A stretch of 64,000 nucleotides of DNA from Myxococcales bacterium (GTDB lineage: Bacteria > Myxococcota > Polyangia > Nannocystales > Nannocystaceae): contig JAEUJW010000047.1 in assembly GCA_016793465.1 (NCBI GenBank), positions 1 to 64,000 of the forward strand, read 5' to 3'. Position numbers and translations under genes: made by a program. How positions within the stretch are numbered: position 1 is the stretch's first letter; each line of letters starts with the position of its first letter. Of this stretch, positions 1 to 8,545 are shown in pieces. The notes beneath the pieces were generated by a model. That model made no database searches, was not told the origin of the DNA, and saw only the letters and a list, made by a program, of their open reading frames with translations.

Positions 1-82
1 TGAACGGGACCACCCCGAGGCCACTCGCCCGCCACCTCTCGATCGTCTGCCTCGCCTGATTCTCGTCGCTGTCCTGAGCCAT
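1..82 (-). CDS. partial small ORF, 5' end only
   Basis: The reverse strand from ATG at 82 reads 27 codons beginning MAQDSDENQARQTIERWRAS before the window ends. It starts 9 nt after the stop of the 59-residue ORF upstream (stop at 92) and points the same way, so the two may share a transcript with the HTH gene at 563. Too little is visible to assign a family. The hydrophilic start shows no signal peptide. Confidence 0.35.
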   Translation of the reverse strand, partial: MAQDSDENQARQTIERWRASGLGVVPF

Positions 83-91
83 AGCCCGAAG

Positions 92-271
92 TCAGCCGCC
101 CGGGGTCCACGTCTTCAAGATGGGTGGGCTCGGGGGCTTACTTTCGTCCTCGTCGGGTTTGCTGACGCTGTCGAGGCGTTGCATGGGGACGGGGACGTCG
201 CCTTCGGCCACGAGCTCGGCGCGGCGGGCGATGAGGGCGGCGCGCAATTTTTTAAGATCGTGGCCGGGCAT
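92..271 (-). CDS. small hypothetical protein (59 aa)
   Basis: This is a short basic and acidic protein. It starts MPGHDLKKLRAALIARRAEL, which looks like an amphipathic helix, and ends in a Pro-rich tail with KPPSPP. The frame stays open upstream beyond 271, so the start could be earlier. It lies between the Fis-type HTH gene (stop at 327) and the partial ORF at 82, all on the minus strand, so a small operon is likely. No family recognised. Its first codons include an A/T-rich run (LKKL), like several other genes in the window. Confidence 0.4.
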   Translation of the reverse strand: MPGHDLKKLRAALIARRAELVAEGDVPVPMQRLDSVSKPDEDESKPPSPPILKTWTPGG

Positions 272-326
272 GGGGCCGCGAGTGTAGCGTGCGGGGTCGG
301 CGGTGTTGTCGCGGGTGGGGCCGCGG

Positions 327-563
327 TCAGGCGCGGGCGCGGGGCTCGGGGCGGCGCCAGCCGTCCTGCTGCTGCGCGTACGGCCACCACGTGATGCCGT
401 GCTTGGCGATGAGGCGGCGGAGCGCGTGACGATTGGTCCCGAGCAGCTCGGCCGCCTCCACCAGAGAGCCCGTGCGCGTCAGGGCTTCCTCGCACAGCCG
501 GCGCTCGGCGAGCGCGAGGTTGAGGTCGGGGAGGGTGATCGTCTGGGGCTTCTTGCCGGCCAT
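327..563 (-). CDS. Fis-type helix-turn-helix protein (78 aa)
   Basis: The protein is a free-standing HTH of the Fis family, as found at the C-terminus of NtrC-type activators. Residues about 20-56 read RRLCEEALTRTGSLVEAAELL followed by GTNRHALRRLIAKHG; the GSLVEAAELLG/NRHALRRL spacing is the classic HTH_8 signature. No receiver or AAA+ domain is present and 78 residues is complete for a stand-alone DNA-binding protein. The tail is basic (RRPEPRARA). It diverges from the decarboxylase at 675 across about 110 bp, so it may regulate that gene or itself. Its target cannot be read from sequence. A TATA-rich stretch lies about 10 nt upstream of the start. Confidence 0.65.
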   Translation of the reverse strand: MAGKKPQTITLPDLNLALAERRLCEEALTRTGSLVEAAELLGTNRHALRRLIAKHGITWWPYAQQQDGWRRPEPRARA

Positions 564-599
564 GCGGTAGGCACGTATAGCAGGCCGTTGCGTGGACGG

Positions 600-615
600 C
601 GCGCTTTCGAGCGCG
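600..615 (+). terminator. UUCG-tetraloop hairpin in the divergent 564-674 gap
   Basis: CGCGCT, TTCG, AGCGCG form a perfect 6-bp stem with a UUCG tetraloop, followed by GGTTTTC. It lies 60 bp before the decarboxylase start, so it could be an attenuator-like terminator in that leader. It could equally be a stop for antisense transcription. The T run is short. Confidence 0.35.
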
Positions 616-674
616 GGTTTTCGCACGGGGGTCGCGGCTTGTCGGCGGCGGTGGCGGTGGCGTACGCGGGCTGC

Positions 675-2096
675 ATGACGCGATTGGACCGGCTCGAGCT
701 CGACGAGGAGGGATTTCGTGGGCTGGTGGCCGCGGCGATGGAGCGGATCTCCGAGCACCTGCGCGGGCTGGCGAGCGCGCCGGCGTGCGTCACGGAGGGC
801 GGGGCCGTGCTCGCGCAGCGGCTGCGGGAGCCGGCGCCGCGGGCGGGTGAGGCGCTCGAGCGGGTGCTGGCGACGCTCTTCGATGACGCCTTGCCGCTCA
901 GCTTCAACACGCCGGGGCCGGGGTACCTCGCGTATGTGCCGGGCGGCGGGCTGCTGCACGCGGCGGTGGCCGACCTGATCGCGGACGCGGTCAATCGTTA
1001 TGTCGGGCTGTGGCGGGCGGCGCCGGGGCTGGTGCAGCTCGAGAGCAACGTCGTCGCGTGGTTGTGCGCCGCGCTGGGGCTGCCCGAAGGGTCCGGTGGG
1101 GTGTTGACCACGGGCGGGTCGCTGGCCAATTTTTCGGCGACGGTCGCGGCGCGGCAGGGGCTGGGCGAGCGGTTCCTCGACGGCGCGATCTACACCTCGA
1201 CCCAGGCGCACCACTCCGTAATTAAAGCGGCGGCGCTGGCGGGGTTTCCGGCGCGGCAGGTGCGGGCGGTCGGGGTCGACGGGCTGTTTCGGATGCGGGT
1301 CGACGAGCTCGAGCGGGTCATGCGTGAGGATCGGGCGGCGGGGCTGCGGCCGTGCATGATCGTCGGGGCGGGCGGCACCACCAACACCGGGGCGGTCGAC
1401 GACCTCGAGGCGCTGGCGGAATTGGCGGCGCGCGAGCGGGTGTGGTTTCACGTCGACGCCGCGTATGGCGGGTGCTTCGCGCTGACGGAGCGCGGGCGGG
1501 CGGCGCTGCGGGGGATCTCGCGGGCGGACTCCGTCACGCTCGACCCGCACAAGGGCTTCTTCCTGCCCTATGGGACAGGTGCGCTGCTGGTCCGCGATCC
1601 GGCCGCGCTGCGGCGGGCGCACGCCGGCGCGGCCGACTATCTGCCGCCCATGCAGGACGACCCGGCGTTCGTCGACTACTGCGAATTGTCGCCCGAGCTG
1701 TCGCGGGACTTCCGCGGGCTGCGGCTGTGGCTGCCGATCAAGCTGTGCGGGCTCGACGCCTTCGCGGCGGCGCTCGACGAGAAGCTGGACCTGGCGCGGC
1801 TGGCCGCGGAGGCGCTGGCGGCGACGCCGGACGTCGAGCTGGTGGCGCCGCCGCAGCTGTCGCTGCTGGCGTTTCGCCACGTGCCGCGGCGCCTGGGCGG
1901 CGACGCGGCGGCGCTCGACCGGCACAACGCGGCGCTGCTGGCGGCGATCAATCGCCGGCAGCGGGTGTACTTGACGTCGACGCTGGCCGCGGGGCGGTTC
2001 GTGCTGAGGATCTGCGTGCTGTCGTTTCGCACCCACCGCGAGCGCGTCGAGGCTGGCCTCGAGGACATCCGGGCGGCGATCGCCGAGCTCGGGTGA
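675..2096 (+). CDS. PLP-dependent group II amino-acid decarboxylase (aromatic-L-amino-acid decarboxylase family)
   Basis: The 473-residue length and motif order match pyridoxal-phosphate decarboxylases of the tyrosine/tryptophan/DOPA and glutamate decarboxylase superfamily. TGGSLANFSA and the HHSVIKAA stretch form the cofactor pocket. HVDAAYGG (about residues 259-266) carries the aspartate that pairs with the pyridine nitrogen. LDPHKGFF places the Schiff-base lysine at about residue 293. Family members convert an aromatic amino acid to its amine, releasing CO2, in the cytoplasm; the actual substrate cannot be read here. The gene stands alone with a divergent HTH gene upstream. The start at 675 was chosen because the open frame before it is low-complexity and lacks family similarity. 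Confidence 0.85.
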   Translation: MTRLDRLELDEEGFRGLVAAAMERISEHLRGLASAPACVTEGGAVLAQRLREPAPRAGEALERVLATLFDDALPLSFNTPGPGYLAYVPGGGLLHAAVADLIADAVNRYVGLWRAAPGLVQLESNVVAWLCAALGLPEGSGGVLTTGGSLANFSATVAARQGLGERFLDGAIYTSTQAHHSVIKAAALAGFPARQVRAVGVDGLFRMRVDELERVMREDRAAGLRPCMIVGAGGTTNTGAVDDLEALAELAARERVWFHVDAAYGGCFALTERGRAALRGISRADSVTLDPHKGFFLPYGTGALLVRDPAALRRAHAGAADYLPPMQDDPAFVDYCELSPELSRDFRGLRLWLPIKLCGLDAFAAALDEKLDLARLAAEALAATPDVELVAPPQLSLLAFRHVPRRLGGDAAALDRHNAALLAAINRRQRVYLTSTLAAGRFVLRICVLSFRTHRERVEAGLEDIRAAIAELG

Positions 2097-2517
2097 GGCG
2101 CTCGTCGGGGGTCGTCGGGTCCCTCTCCGCGGGCGTGACGCGGATGTCGTGGTCGGTCGCGGGGCGCTTGCGCGCATTCGCGGGGAGTGCGAGATGGCGC
2201 ACGTACGAGGCGGGAGATCGCGCGGAGACGTCGCGGGCTGGGGGTGATCGTGGCGCGACGGAGGCGGCATGCCGTCGCCGAGCAGGCGCGTCGGCGGCGG
2301 AGTTCACCGTCGACGGCGCGCGGGGTCTGGTGAGCGTGGCGAGCGACGCCTGGCGCTTCGTGGGCGGGCGGGGCGGTGCTGGCCGGGTGGCGGCGTTCAC
2401 CGTCGACGGCGCGTGACTGCCTGGCGCTTCGTGGGCGGGCGGGGCGGCGCTGGCCGGGTGGCGGCGTTCACCGGCGGCGGCGCGTGGGTCCGGCGGCCAT
2501 CGACTGCCCGGCGGGGG
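2097..2517. other. gene-free interval with degenerate GC-rich repeats
   Basis: This 421-bp gap lies between the decarboxylase and the NHL gene, which converge on it. Open frames here look like composition artefacts (Arg/Ala/Pro-rich in every frame). It holds the imperfect direct repeats at 2348-2484 and an isolated similar piece near 2299 (gttcaccgtcgacggcgcg). No hairpin with a T-tract was seen. Confidence 0.5.
2348..2484. repeat. two direct repeats of 66 bp, period 71 bp
   Basis: Copy 1 (2348-2413) and copy 2 (2419-2484) begin gcctggcgcttcgtgggcgg and end at ggcgcg. They differ at about 3 positions and are separated by 5 nt. A shorter related piece (gttcaccgtcgacggcgcg) precedes them near 2299. 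They lie just beyond the stop codon of the minus-strand NHL gene. Confidence 0.75.
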
Positions 2518-3108
2518 TCAGCGGGTGAGGGTGCGGACGCGGCCGTCGCGGGTGACGAGGCGGCGCTGGCGGTTGCCGGCCTCGGCGACGACGAAGCCGC
2601 TGCGGTCGTCGGCGAGGGACACGGCGGTGGGCAGCCAGAAGCGGGCGTCGTGGGGTTCGCCGTCGGCGAGGCCGTGCTGGCCGGGGGCGCCGGCGAGGAG
2701 GCGGAGTCGGTGGCGGCGGAGGTCGTAGGCCCAGACGACGTGGTTCTTGATGTCGGCGACGGCGAGCAGGCCGTCGCCGTCGAGGGCGAGGCCGCCGGGG
2801 GTGAACTCGGCGACGCCGGCGGCGTCGCGGGCGTCGTGGTGGTCGACGAGGGTGTTGACGATGTGGGCGGCGAGGTCGACGAGTCGGACGGCCTGGTTGC
2901 CGGTGTCGGCGACGTAGAGGAGGCGCTCGGCGGGGTCGAGGGCGAGGGCGCGGGGGCCGTGGAAGCGGGCCTTGCGGCACGAGCCGTCGATGGCGCCGTG
3001 GGTGCCCGGGGTGCCGGTCAGGACCCTGTCGGACGCTCCGCGGACGCCGATGAAGTGTTCGGCGGCGTCGCAGAAGTACACGGTTCCGGACGGGTCGGCG
3101 GCGTGCAT
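2518..3108 (-). CDS. short NHL-repeat protein, possibly N-terminally truncated
   Basis: The 196 residues contain about four NHL-type beta-propeller blades, for example PRALALDPAERLLYVADTGN and GLALDGDGLLAVADIKN. NHL propellers usually need about six blades and secreted ones carry a signal peptide. This one starts abruptly in a blade (MHAADPSGTVYFCDAAEHF) with neither, and an in-frame TAG lies only 18 nt upstream of the ATG. A truncated or decayed copy of a longer gene is therefore plausible. The repeats in its 3' flank add to the impression of a rearranged locus. Function unknown; NHL propellers usually bind proteins or carbohydrates. Confidence 0.6.
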   Translation of the reverse strand: MHAADPSGTVYFCDAAEHFIGVRGASDRVLTGTPGTHGAIDGSCRKARFHGPRALALDPAERLLYVADTGNQAVRLVDLAAHIVNTLVDHHDARDAAGVAEFTPGGLALDGDGLLAVADIKNHVVWAYDLRRHRLRLLAGAPGQHGLADGEPHDARFWLPTAVSLADDRSGFVVAEAGNRQRRLVTRDGRVRTLTR

Positions 3109-3241
3109 GAAGCTGCCTGCGCTGGGCTACGCAGCGACGTTGGCACCGGATCGCATATTTCCCGGGCGGCGTCGATCGGCAAGCTGGCGTCGGCCTGTGC
3201 AGATGCACAGGTGCGCGTGTGAGCCCTCGTCGGGGCGAGGT

Positions 3242-3976
3242 TCAGATGTCGTCGTCGGGGTCGTCGTCGGTCGGGTCGTCGAGCTCGAAGGGGTCCGGGT
3301 CGGCGACCGCGGCGGCGCTGAAGTCGACGAGGGCGGGCGAGCCGTCGATGACGCGGACGCGGAACAGGCCGAGGGCGAGCGGACCGGTGGCGCCGACGAG
3401 GTCGAGGCCGACGTTGGTGCGGGCGCCGACCTGGACGGCGAGGTCGCCCTTGCCGCTCTGCAGGGCGGTGAGGGCGTCGGCGCTGCCGGTGAAGTCGATG
3501 CTCGCGTCGGTGCCGCGGCTCGACAGGAAGATGCCGTCGGCCGCGGTCCACAGGCGGTGGATGACGCGGTAGCGCTGGCGCCACTGGGGGTGGCGGCGGA
3601 GCGCGGCGGCCAGCGGGGGGAGCTCGCAGATCTCCGAGACGGCGAGGCTGTGGGTGCGGATGAGCAGCGACTCGTCGGCGGTGAAGGCCACGCGGAGGGT
3701 GGCGTCGGCGTCGCCGGCGGCGAACTGTTCGACGGCCACGCCGCCCGAGAGGCGGACCTCGCGGGTGCCCTCGGAGCGGAACGCGAACGGGCCGCCGTCG
3801 CGGGACTCGCTGGTGAAGTCGACGCCGAGGGCGCGGACGTTGCCCATGCGCACGAAGACGCCGCCGCTGAACACGCCGTAGTCGCCGAGCGAGAAGTTGT
3901 TGGTGAGCGGGAGCCAGGCGACGTGGGCGCGGAGCTGCTTGCGGAGGATGCGGGCGGTGGCGCGGGCGATCGACAT
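3242..3976 (-). CDS. hypothetical protein, beta-rich, acidic tail (244 aa)
   Basis: I do not recognise this family. The protein starts with a basic helix (ARATARILRKQLRAH), then alternating hydrophobic strands such as GDYGVFSGGVFVRMGNVRAL and DLAVQVGARTNVGLDLVG. It ends in an Asp-rich tail (DDPTDDDPDDDI). No signal peptide or membrane helix is evident, so it is probably cytoplasmic. Codon use is GC3-saturated like its neighbours, arguing for a real gene. A TATCCT box 8 nt before the ATG (3985-3990) suggests it has its own leaderless promoter. Confidence 0.6.
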   Translation of the reverse strand: MSIARATARILRKQLRAHVAWLPLTNNFSLGDYGVFSGGVFVRMGNVRALGVDFTSESRDGGPFAFRSEGTREVRLSGGVAVEQFAAGDADATLRVAFTADESLLIRTHSLAVSEICELPPLAAALRRHPQWRQRYRVIHRLWTAADGIFLSSRGTDASIDFTGSADALTALQSGKGDLAVQVGARTNVGLDLVGATGPLALGLFRVRVIDGSPALVDFSAAAVADPDPFELDDPTDDDPDDDI

Positions 3977-3984
3977 GGTGGGCC

Positions 3985-3990
3985 AGGATA
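3985..3990 (-). promoter_or_regulatory. TATCCT -10 box, 8 nt before ATG 3976
   Basis: On the minus strand TATCCT sits 8 nt before the start codon, so transcription would begin at or next to the ATG. No Shine-Dalgarno and no clear -35 are visible. The same hexamer recurs before the GTG at 24804. Confidence 0.5.
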
Positions 3991-4028
3991 ACCTCGAGCG
4001 GGCGGGGCGGCGCGGCCCCGCGGCGCGG

Positions 4029-4823
4029 TCACGGCTGGGGGCACCTGGGGACCCAGCCGGGGTTCTTCTGGGCGCATACGTCCTCTTTGCAGGGGCACTC
4101 CGAGGGGGCGTAACAGAAGCCGCGCTGGTCGGCGACCGTGAGCTGCGCGATGCAGTCTTCGAAGGCGTCCAGGTTGAAGCCGCCGCTGCCTTCGCCGGCG
4201 AAGGTCATGCAGCTGGTGCCTTCGGGGTCCTGGTTGGTGGCGTGGGCCGAGCCCCAGCTGGTGAGGGCGGGGATGTCGGCGCCGGTGACCGCGCGCCAGA
4301 GGCCGGTGTCGGGGTCCAGCACGCAGTCCTTGTTCGGATCCATGGCGGTGAACTGACAGCACGCCGAGGAGGCGCCGCAGATCTCGAGCGTGACCTCGGC
4401 GGGCCAGGTCGGGTTGCAGGGGATCGGGCAGCCGCTGGCGAACGGCGAGACGAAGCCGCCGGTCTCGACGCACTGGCCGTAGAAGCTGAGCGGGTTGTTG
4501 TTGCCGGAGAAGATCGGGATGCCGTAGGGGGCGTCGACGGCGCCGTTCTGGAAGTAGTTGGGGATGCGGCCGCCGACCGTCGCGGGGTCGTCGGAGCAGC
4601 ACTTGTAGCCGTCGGGGCAGTCGCCCGCGGAGAAGTCGATCGGGCTGCAGAGGCCGGCGGGGTTGCCGGGGTCGACGTCGCCGGTGGTCGGGGTCGCGTC
4701 GGTCTCGGCGATCGGGTCGGTGAGCGCGTCGGTGGTCTGCTCGCCGGTGTCGGTGTCGTCGGCCTTGCCGGGGCCGCAGGCGACGAGGGCGAGCGCGAGG
4801 AAGGAGCAGAGCCGCGAGCGCAT
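4029..4823 (-). CDS. Cys-rich secreted lipoprotein (264 aa)
   Basis: MRSRLCSFLALALVAC is a lipoprotein signal ending in a lipobox (LVA-C). A Thr/Asp-rich tether (DDTDTGEQTTDALTD) follows, then a domain of about 200 residues with at least 14 cysteines, including GDCPDGYKCCSDD, CGASSACCQF and YAPSECPCKEDVC. The Cys pairs suggest a disulfide-stabilised fold at the cell surface. I do not know the family by name; function unknown. It is probably monocistronic, with a TAACCT box 6 nt before the ATG. Confidence 0.7.
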   Translation of the reverse strand: MRSRLCSFLALALVACGPGKADDTDTGEQTTDALTDPIAETDATPTTGDVDPGNPAGLCSPIDFSAGDCPDGYKCCSDDPATVGGRIPNYFQNGAVDAPYGIPIFSGNNNPLSFYGQCVETGGFVSPFASGCPIPCNPTWPAEVTLEICGASSACCQFTAMDPNKDCVLDPDTGLWRAVTGADIPALTSWGSAHATNQDPEGTSCMTFAGEGSGGFNLDAFEDCIAQLTVADQRGFCYAPSECPCKEDVCAQKNPGWVPRCPQP

Positions 4824-4829
4824 CGAGCC

Positions 4830-4835
4830 AGGTTA
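4830..4835 (-). promoter_or_regulatory. TAACCT -10 box, 6 nt before ATG 4823
   Basis: TAACCT on the minus strand is followed by 6 nt and the ATG. No purine-rich ribosome-binding site lies between, which fits a leaderless transcript. Confidence 0.45.
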
Positions 4836-4883
4836 ACACGCGGGCGAGTGGTTTCGCGGCATGCCCGGGCCGGGGCGGTGTGT

Positions 4884-4889
4884 TAGCTT
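4884..4889 (+). promoter_or_regulatory. TAGCTT -10 box, 7 nt before ATG 4897
   Basis: TAGCTT followed by gcctggc and ATG. The same hexamer sits 8 nt before the GTG at 25925, where a -35 is also present. It supports choosing ATG 4897 over the in-frame ATG at 4861. Confidence 0.5.
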
Positions 4890-4896
4890 GCCTGGC

Positions 4897-6513
4897 ATGG
4901 GAGCGATTAATACTTACGGCTCGTGGACTCTATGGGCGGGGGCGGCGGTCTGCGGGGCACTGGTGGGGTGTGTCAGCGACGACCCGCCGGCGGAGGTCGC
5001 GGGCGCGACGACGGAGGAGGGCGAGGCGTCGAGCGGGGGCTCGACGACGGTCGAGGTGCCGACGAGCGCGGGCGAGCCGACGACGACGGGCACCAGCGGC
5101 GAGGGCACGACCGGCGACGTCGACGCGACGACCGGCGGCGAGTCGACGGGGGGCGGGTCGAGCGAGGGGTCGACGGGGTCGACGGGCGGGGCGCCGGTGT
5201 GCGGCGACGGCGTGGTCGAGGGCGACGAGCTGTGCGACGACGGCGACCTCGACGACGGCGACGACTGCACGGCGAGCTGCACGCCGGCGGCCTGCGGGGA
5301 CGGCGTCGTGCAGGTCGGCGTCGAGGGCTGCGACGACGGGCCGGCCAACGCGGACGACGCGGCGTGCACGCTCGCGTGCGCGCCGGCGGTCTGCGGCGAC
5401 GGGCTGGTGCAGGCGGGCGTGGAGGGCTGCGACGACGGGGCCGACAACGGGCCGGGTCAGGCGTGCAAGGCCGACTGCGCGGTGAACGTGTGCGGCGACG
5501 GCGACCAGGGGCCGCAGGAGGGCTGCGACGACGGCAACGTCGACGCCGGCGACGGGTGCACCGACGCGTGCGCGCTCGAGGCGTGCGGCAATGCGGCGCT
5601 GGACCCTGGCGAGGCGTGCGACGACGGGGCGAACGGGGACAACGACGACGGCTGCACCGACCTGTGCGCGGCGCCGGCGTGCGGCGACGGGTTCGTGCAG
5701 GCCAGCCTGCTCGAGCAGTGCGACCTCGGGGTCGACAATTCCGACGCAGGGGCGTGCACCTCGGGCTGCGCGCTGGCGGCCTGCGGCGACGGGCTGGTGC
5801 AGGGCGGCGTCGAGGGCTGCGACGACGGCGACGCGGACGACACCGACGAGTGCGCGGGGTGCCAGCCGGCGAGCTGCGGCGACGGGTTCGTGCAGGCGGG
5901 CGTGGAGGCGTGCGACGACGGCAACGCGGTCAACGGGGACGGCTGCGACGAGGCGTGCGTCGAGGAGCTGACGGCGAAGGCGGTCGTCAGCGGGGCGGGG
6001 CTGGCGATCCCCGACGGCCTGTACGACGGGACGCTGGGCACCATGGCCTGCGTCGACCTGCCGATCGCCAACAACAACACCGTCGTCACCGTGGTGGTGA
6101 CGCTCGGCGTGTCGCACACCTGGGTCGGCGACCTCATCTTCAAGCTGGTCGCGCCGAACGACCAGGTGCTGACGATGATGAGCCGGCCGGGCACCGCGGA
6201 GAACATCGACAACGGGGTCGGCGGGACCAACGGCGACTCGTCGAACCTCGACGCCAACTCGCCGGTGACGTTCAGCGACGCGGGGGTCAAGGACGCGGAG
6301 CTGATGGGCAACACGCTCAACGACGGCTCGACCGTGTGCAAGGCCGACCTGCAGTGCAGCTACAAGCCGAACCCGGGGGCCGGCGTGGGGGTCGACTTCT
6401 CCGACTTCGCGGGGCTGACTGGGGCCGGCGTGTGGCGGTTCTGCGCCGGCGATCGGCTGAAGAGCGACCTCGGAGCGATCGAGGCCGTCACGCTCGAGCT
6501 GACCTTGATGTAG
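4897..6513 (+). CDS. lipoprotein with DUF4215 Cys-rich repeats and a P-domain
   Basis: The 538-residue protein opens with a signal peptide ending at the lipobox GALVGC and a Gly/Ser/Thr/Glu tether. About eight repeats of 30-40 residues follow, each of the pattern CGDGxVQxGVExCDDG...C...C (myxobacterial DUF4215 repeats). The last 170 residues resemble the proprotein-convertase P-domain: CVDLPIANNNTVVTVVVTLG, then VSHTWVGDLIFKLVAPN and a final GVWRFCAGD. Such proteins are surface-anchored and of unknown role; the Asp-rich loops suggest calcium binding. A second repeat lipoprotein occurs at 58098-59267. Convergent with the ABC permease gene, 4 nt apart. Confidence 0.85.
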   Translation: MGAINTYGSWTLWAGAAVCGALVGCVSDDPPAEVAGATTEEGEASSGGSTTVEVPTSAGEPTTTGTSGEGTTGDVDATTGGESTGGGSSEGSTGSTGGAPVCGDGVVEGDELCDDGDLDDGDDCTASCTPAACGDGVVQVGVEGCDDGPANADDAACTLACAPAVCGDGLVQAGVEGCDDGADNGPGQACKADCAVNVCGDGDQGPQEGCDDGNVDAGDGCTDACALEACGNAALDPGEACDDGANGDNDDGCTDLCAAPACGDGFVQASLLEQCDLGVDNSDAGACTSGCALAACGDGLVQGGVEGCDDGDADDTDECAGCQPASCGDGFVQAGVEACDDGNAVNGDGCDEACVEELTAKAVVSGAGLAIPDGLYDGTLGTMACVDLPIANNNTVVTVVVTLGVSHTWVGDLIFKLVAPNDQVLTMMSRPGTAENIDNGVGGTNGDSSNLDANSPVTFSDAGVKDAELMGNTLNDGSTVCKADLQCSYKPNPGAGVGVDFSDFAGLTGAGVWRFCAGDRLKSDLGAIEAVTLELTLM

Positions 6514-6517
6514 CGGT

Positions 6518-7717
6518 TCAGGCGCGGAACACGATGTCCTCGCGGGCGAACCAGCGGGTGCAGGCCCACAGGCTGACGCCGGCGAGCAGCATGAGCGAGG
6601 CGAACACCACGGCGACGAGGCCCGGCTGGGCGGTGCCGGACAGCAGCTCGCGGGTGGCGAGCGACACGTTGAGCACGGGCACGAGGGCGGTGGCGAGGGT
6701 GAGCCTGGTGCCGGGCAGGAGGGTGACCATCGCCGGGACGAGCACGACGATCATGAGGGGGCTGACGATGCTCATCGCCTCCTTGTAGGTGCGGGCGTAG
6801 ACCGAGAGCATGAGCAGCAGGGCGGCGAAGAACATGCTCATCGGCAGGATGAGGGCGAAGATCGCGGCCAGCGGGGCGGGGTTGAGCAGGTGGCGGGCGC
6901 CCTCGACGATCGGCGCGGGCAGCTGGTCGGAGAACTGGGTGAGGGTGAGGAACATGCCGAGCATGGCGATCAGCGCCGACACGAACCCGGTGAGCGTGAC
7001 GATCGCGAACTTGCCGAGCACGAACACGCTGCGGTGGATCGGGGCGGTCAGCAGGGTCTCGAGCGTGCCGCGCTCCTTCTCGCCGGCGGCGAGGTCGATG
7101 GCGGGGTACATGCTGCCGGTGAAGCAGAAGATGATGAACAGGTAAGGGAGCAGGCCGCCGAGGATCTTGGCCGCCTGCTCGCGCTGGTCGGCGAGGTCCT
7201 CCTCGCGGATCTCGAGGCCGTGGATGGCCTTCTCGTCGAGGTCGTGGCGGGCCAGGCGCTCCTTCAATATTTCGTCGCTGCGCTGCTTCAGGCCGGCCTT
7301 GATGCGCTCCTGGGCGATTTTTAGGTCGTTGCCGGAGCGGTAGACGAGGGTGACCTGGCCGGGCCAGTCGCGGGCCAGGTTGTCTTTGAAAGTGGGGTCG
7401 ACGGTGACGGCGGCGTCGAGCTGCTCGCCGCGGATCCTCGCGGGCAGGGTGGCCGGGTCGTCGACGAGCTCGACGTCGATGTTGGGCTGCTTGCGCAGGG
7501 CCTCGGCCACGCCGGAGTCGCCGAAGGGGTCGACGACGGCGACGTGGAGCTGCTTGGCGAGGGCCTCGCGGGCCTTCGACTGCATGAGGCTCGAGCTGCC
7601 GAGCATGAGCCCGGGGGTGAGCAGGATCGGCACGAGGATCATCGCCACCAGGGTCCGGCGGTCGCGGAGGGTGTCGACGAGCTCTTTCTTGAAGACTGTG
7701 AAGATCGGGGAGGGCAT
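6518..7717 (-). CDS. ABC-2 family permease (NatB-like)
   Basis: The 399 residues have one N-terminal transmembrane helix (MILVPILLTPGLML), a soluble extracytoplasmic domain of about 180 residues, then five or six C-terminal helices. EKERGTLETLLTAPIHR is the coupling-helix signature of NatB/ABC-2 exporter permeases. The first residues (FKKELVDTLRDRRTLVAM) match the family start. It follows its ATPase gene by 21 nt, so the two form a transporter. Family members export Na+, drugs or peptides; the substrate is unknown. Confidence 0.85.
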   Translation of the reverse strand: MPSPIFTVFKKELVDTLRDRRTLVAMILVPILLTPGLMLGSSSLMQSKAREALAKQLHVAVVDPFGDSGVAEALRKQPNIDVELVDDPATLPARIRGEQLDAAVTVDPTFKDNLARDWPGQVTLVYRSGNDLKIAQERIKAGLKQRSDEILKERLARHDLDEKAIHGLEIREEDLADQREQAAKILGGLLPYLFIIFCFTGSMYPAIDLAAGEKERGTLETLLTAPIHRSVFVLGKFAIVTLTGFVSALIAMLGMFLTLTQFSDQLPAPIVEGARHLLNPAPLAAIFALILPMSMFFAALLLMLSVYARTYKEAMSIVSPLMIVVLVPAMVTLLPGTRLTLATALVPVLNVSLATRELLSGTAQPGLVAVVFASLMLLAGVSLWACTRWFAREDIVFRA

Positions 7718-7738
7718 GGGGGCGGGGTCCTCTCGGGG

Positions 7739-8539
7739 TCAGGCGGCCTGGGCCTCGGCGAGCTCGATGCGGCGCACGAACTCGTCCTCGAGCGAGCGCT
7801 CGCCGGCGCCGGCGGTGAAGTCGGCGAGGGTGCCGGTGTAGATCAGCTTGCCGCCGTGCACGATCGCCAGGTCGTCGGCGAGCATGGTCACCTCGCTCAT
7901 GATGTGGGTCGAGAACAGCACGGTCTTGCCGTCGGCGCGGCACTGGCGGATGAAGTCGATGATGGCGCGGGCGGCGATGACGTCGAGGCCGGAGGTGGCC
8001 TCGTCGAAGACCACGACCTCGGGGTCGTGGATGATCGTGCGGGCGATCGAGACCTTCTGCTTCATGCCGGTCGAGAGCTTGCCGACGCGGCGGTCGGCGT
8101 AGGCGTCGATGCCCAGCTTGCTGAACAGGCGATCGCGGCGCTGCTTGTAGTCGGCGGCGCCGACGCCGGAGAGGTCGGCGTAGTAGCGCACGGTCTCCTC
8201 GGCGGTGAGGCGGTCGTAGAGGCGGGTGCTGCCGGTGAGGAAGCCGAGCTTGCGGCGGGCGCCGACGGGGTCGGCGAGGGCGTCGACGCCGGCGATGTGG
8301 ATCGAGCCGGCGTCGGGGCGCAGGAGGGTGGCGATCATCCGCAGGGTGGTGGTCTTGCCGGCGCCGTTGGGCCCGAGCAGGGCGAAGATCCGCCCGGGGC
8401 GGCAGGTCAGGTCGAGGTCGGAGACGGCCTGCAGCACGCGGCCCGCGGCGGCGGGGGCGGGGGGGCGCGGGTCGTCGAGGGCGCGCTGCTGCTGGCGCGA
8501 GAGGGTGAAGCGCTTGGCGAGGTGCTGGACGGCGATCAC
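7739..8539 (-). CDS. ABC transporter ATP-binding protein (NatA-like)
   Basis: Walker A is GPNGAGKTT and the Q-loop lies in [17 protein letters not shown]. The signature is [18 protein letters not shown], Walker B is [12 protein letters not shown], and the switch His is in STHIMSEV. The 266-residue length fits a NatA-type subunit with a short C-terminal extension. An inserted segment of about 30 residues ([18 protein letters not shown]) separates the first strand from the Walker A region. GTG at 8539 is the likely start. A TATCGT box 6 nt upstream suggests leaderless transcription of the pair. Confidence 0.88.
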   Translation of the reverse strand: MIAVQHLAKRFTLSRQQQRALDDPRPPAPAAAGRVLQAVSDLDLTCRPGRIFALLGPNGAGKTTTLRMIATLLRPDAGSIHIAGVDALADPVGARRKLGFLTGSTRLYDRLTAEETVRYYADLSGVGAADYKQRRDRLFSKLGIDAYADRRVGKLSTGMKQKVSIARTIIHDPEVVVFDEATSGLDVIAARAIIDFIRQCRADGKTVLFSTHIMSEVTMLADDLAIVHGGKLIYTGTLADFTAGAGERSLEDEFVRRIELAEAQAA

Positions 8540-8545
8540 CGGCGC

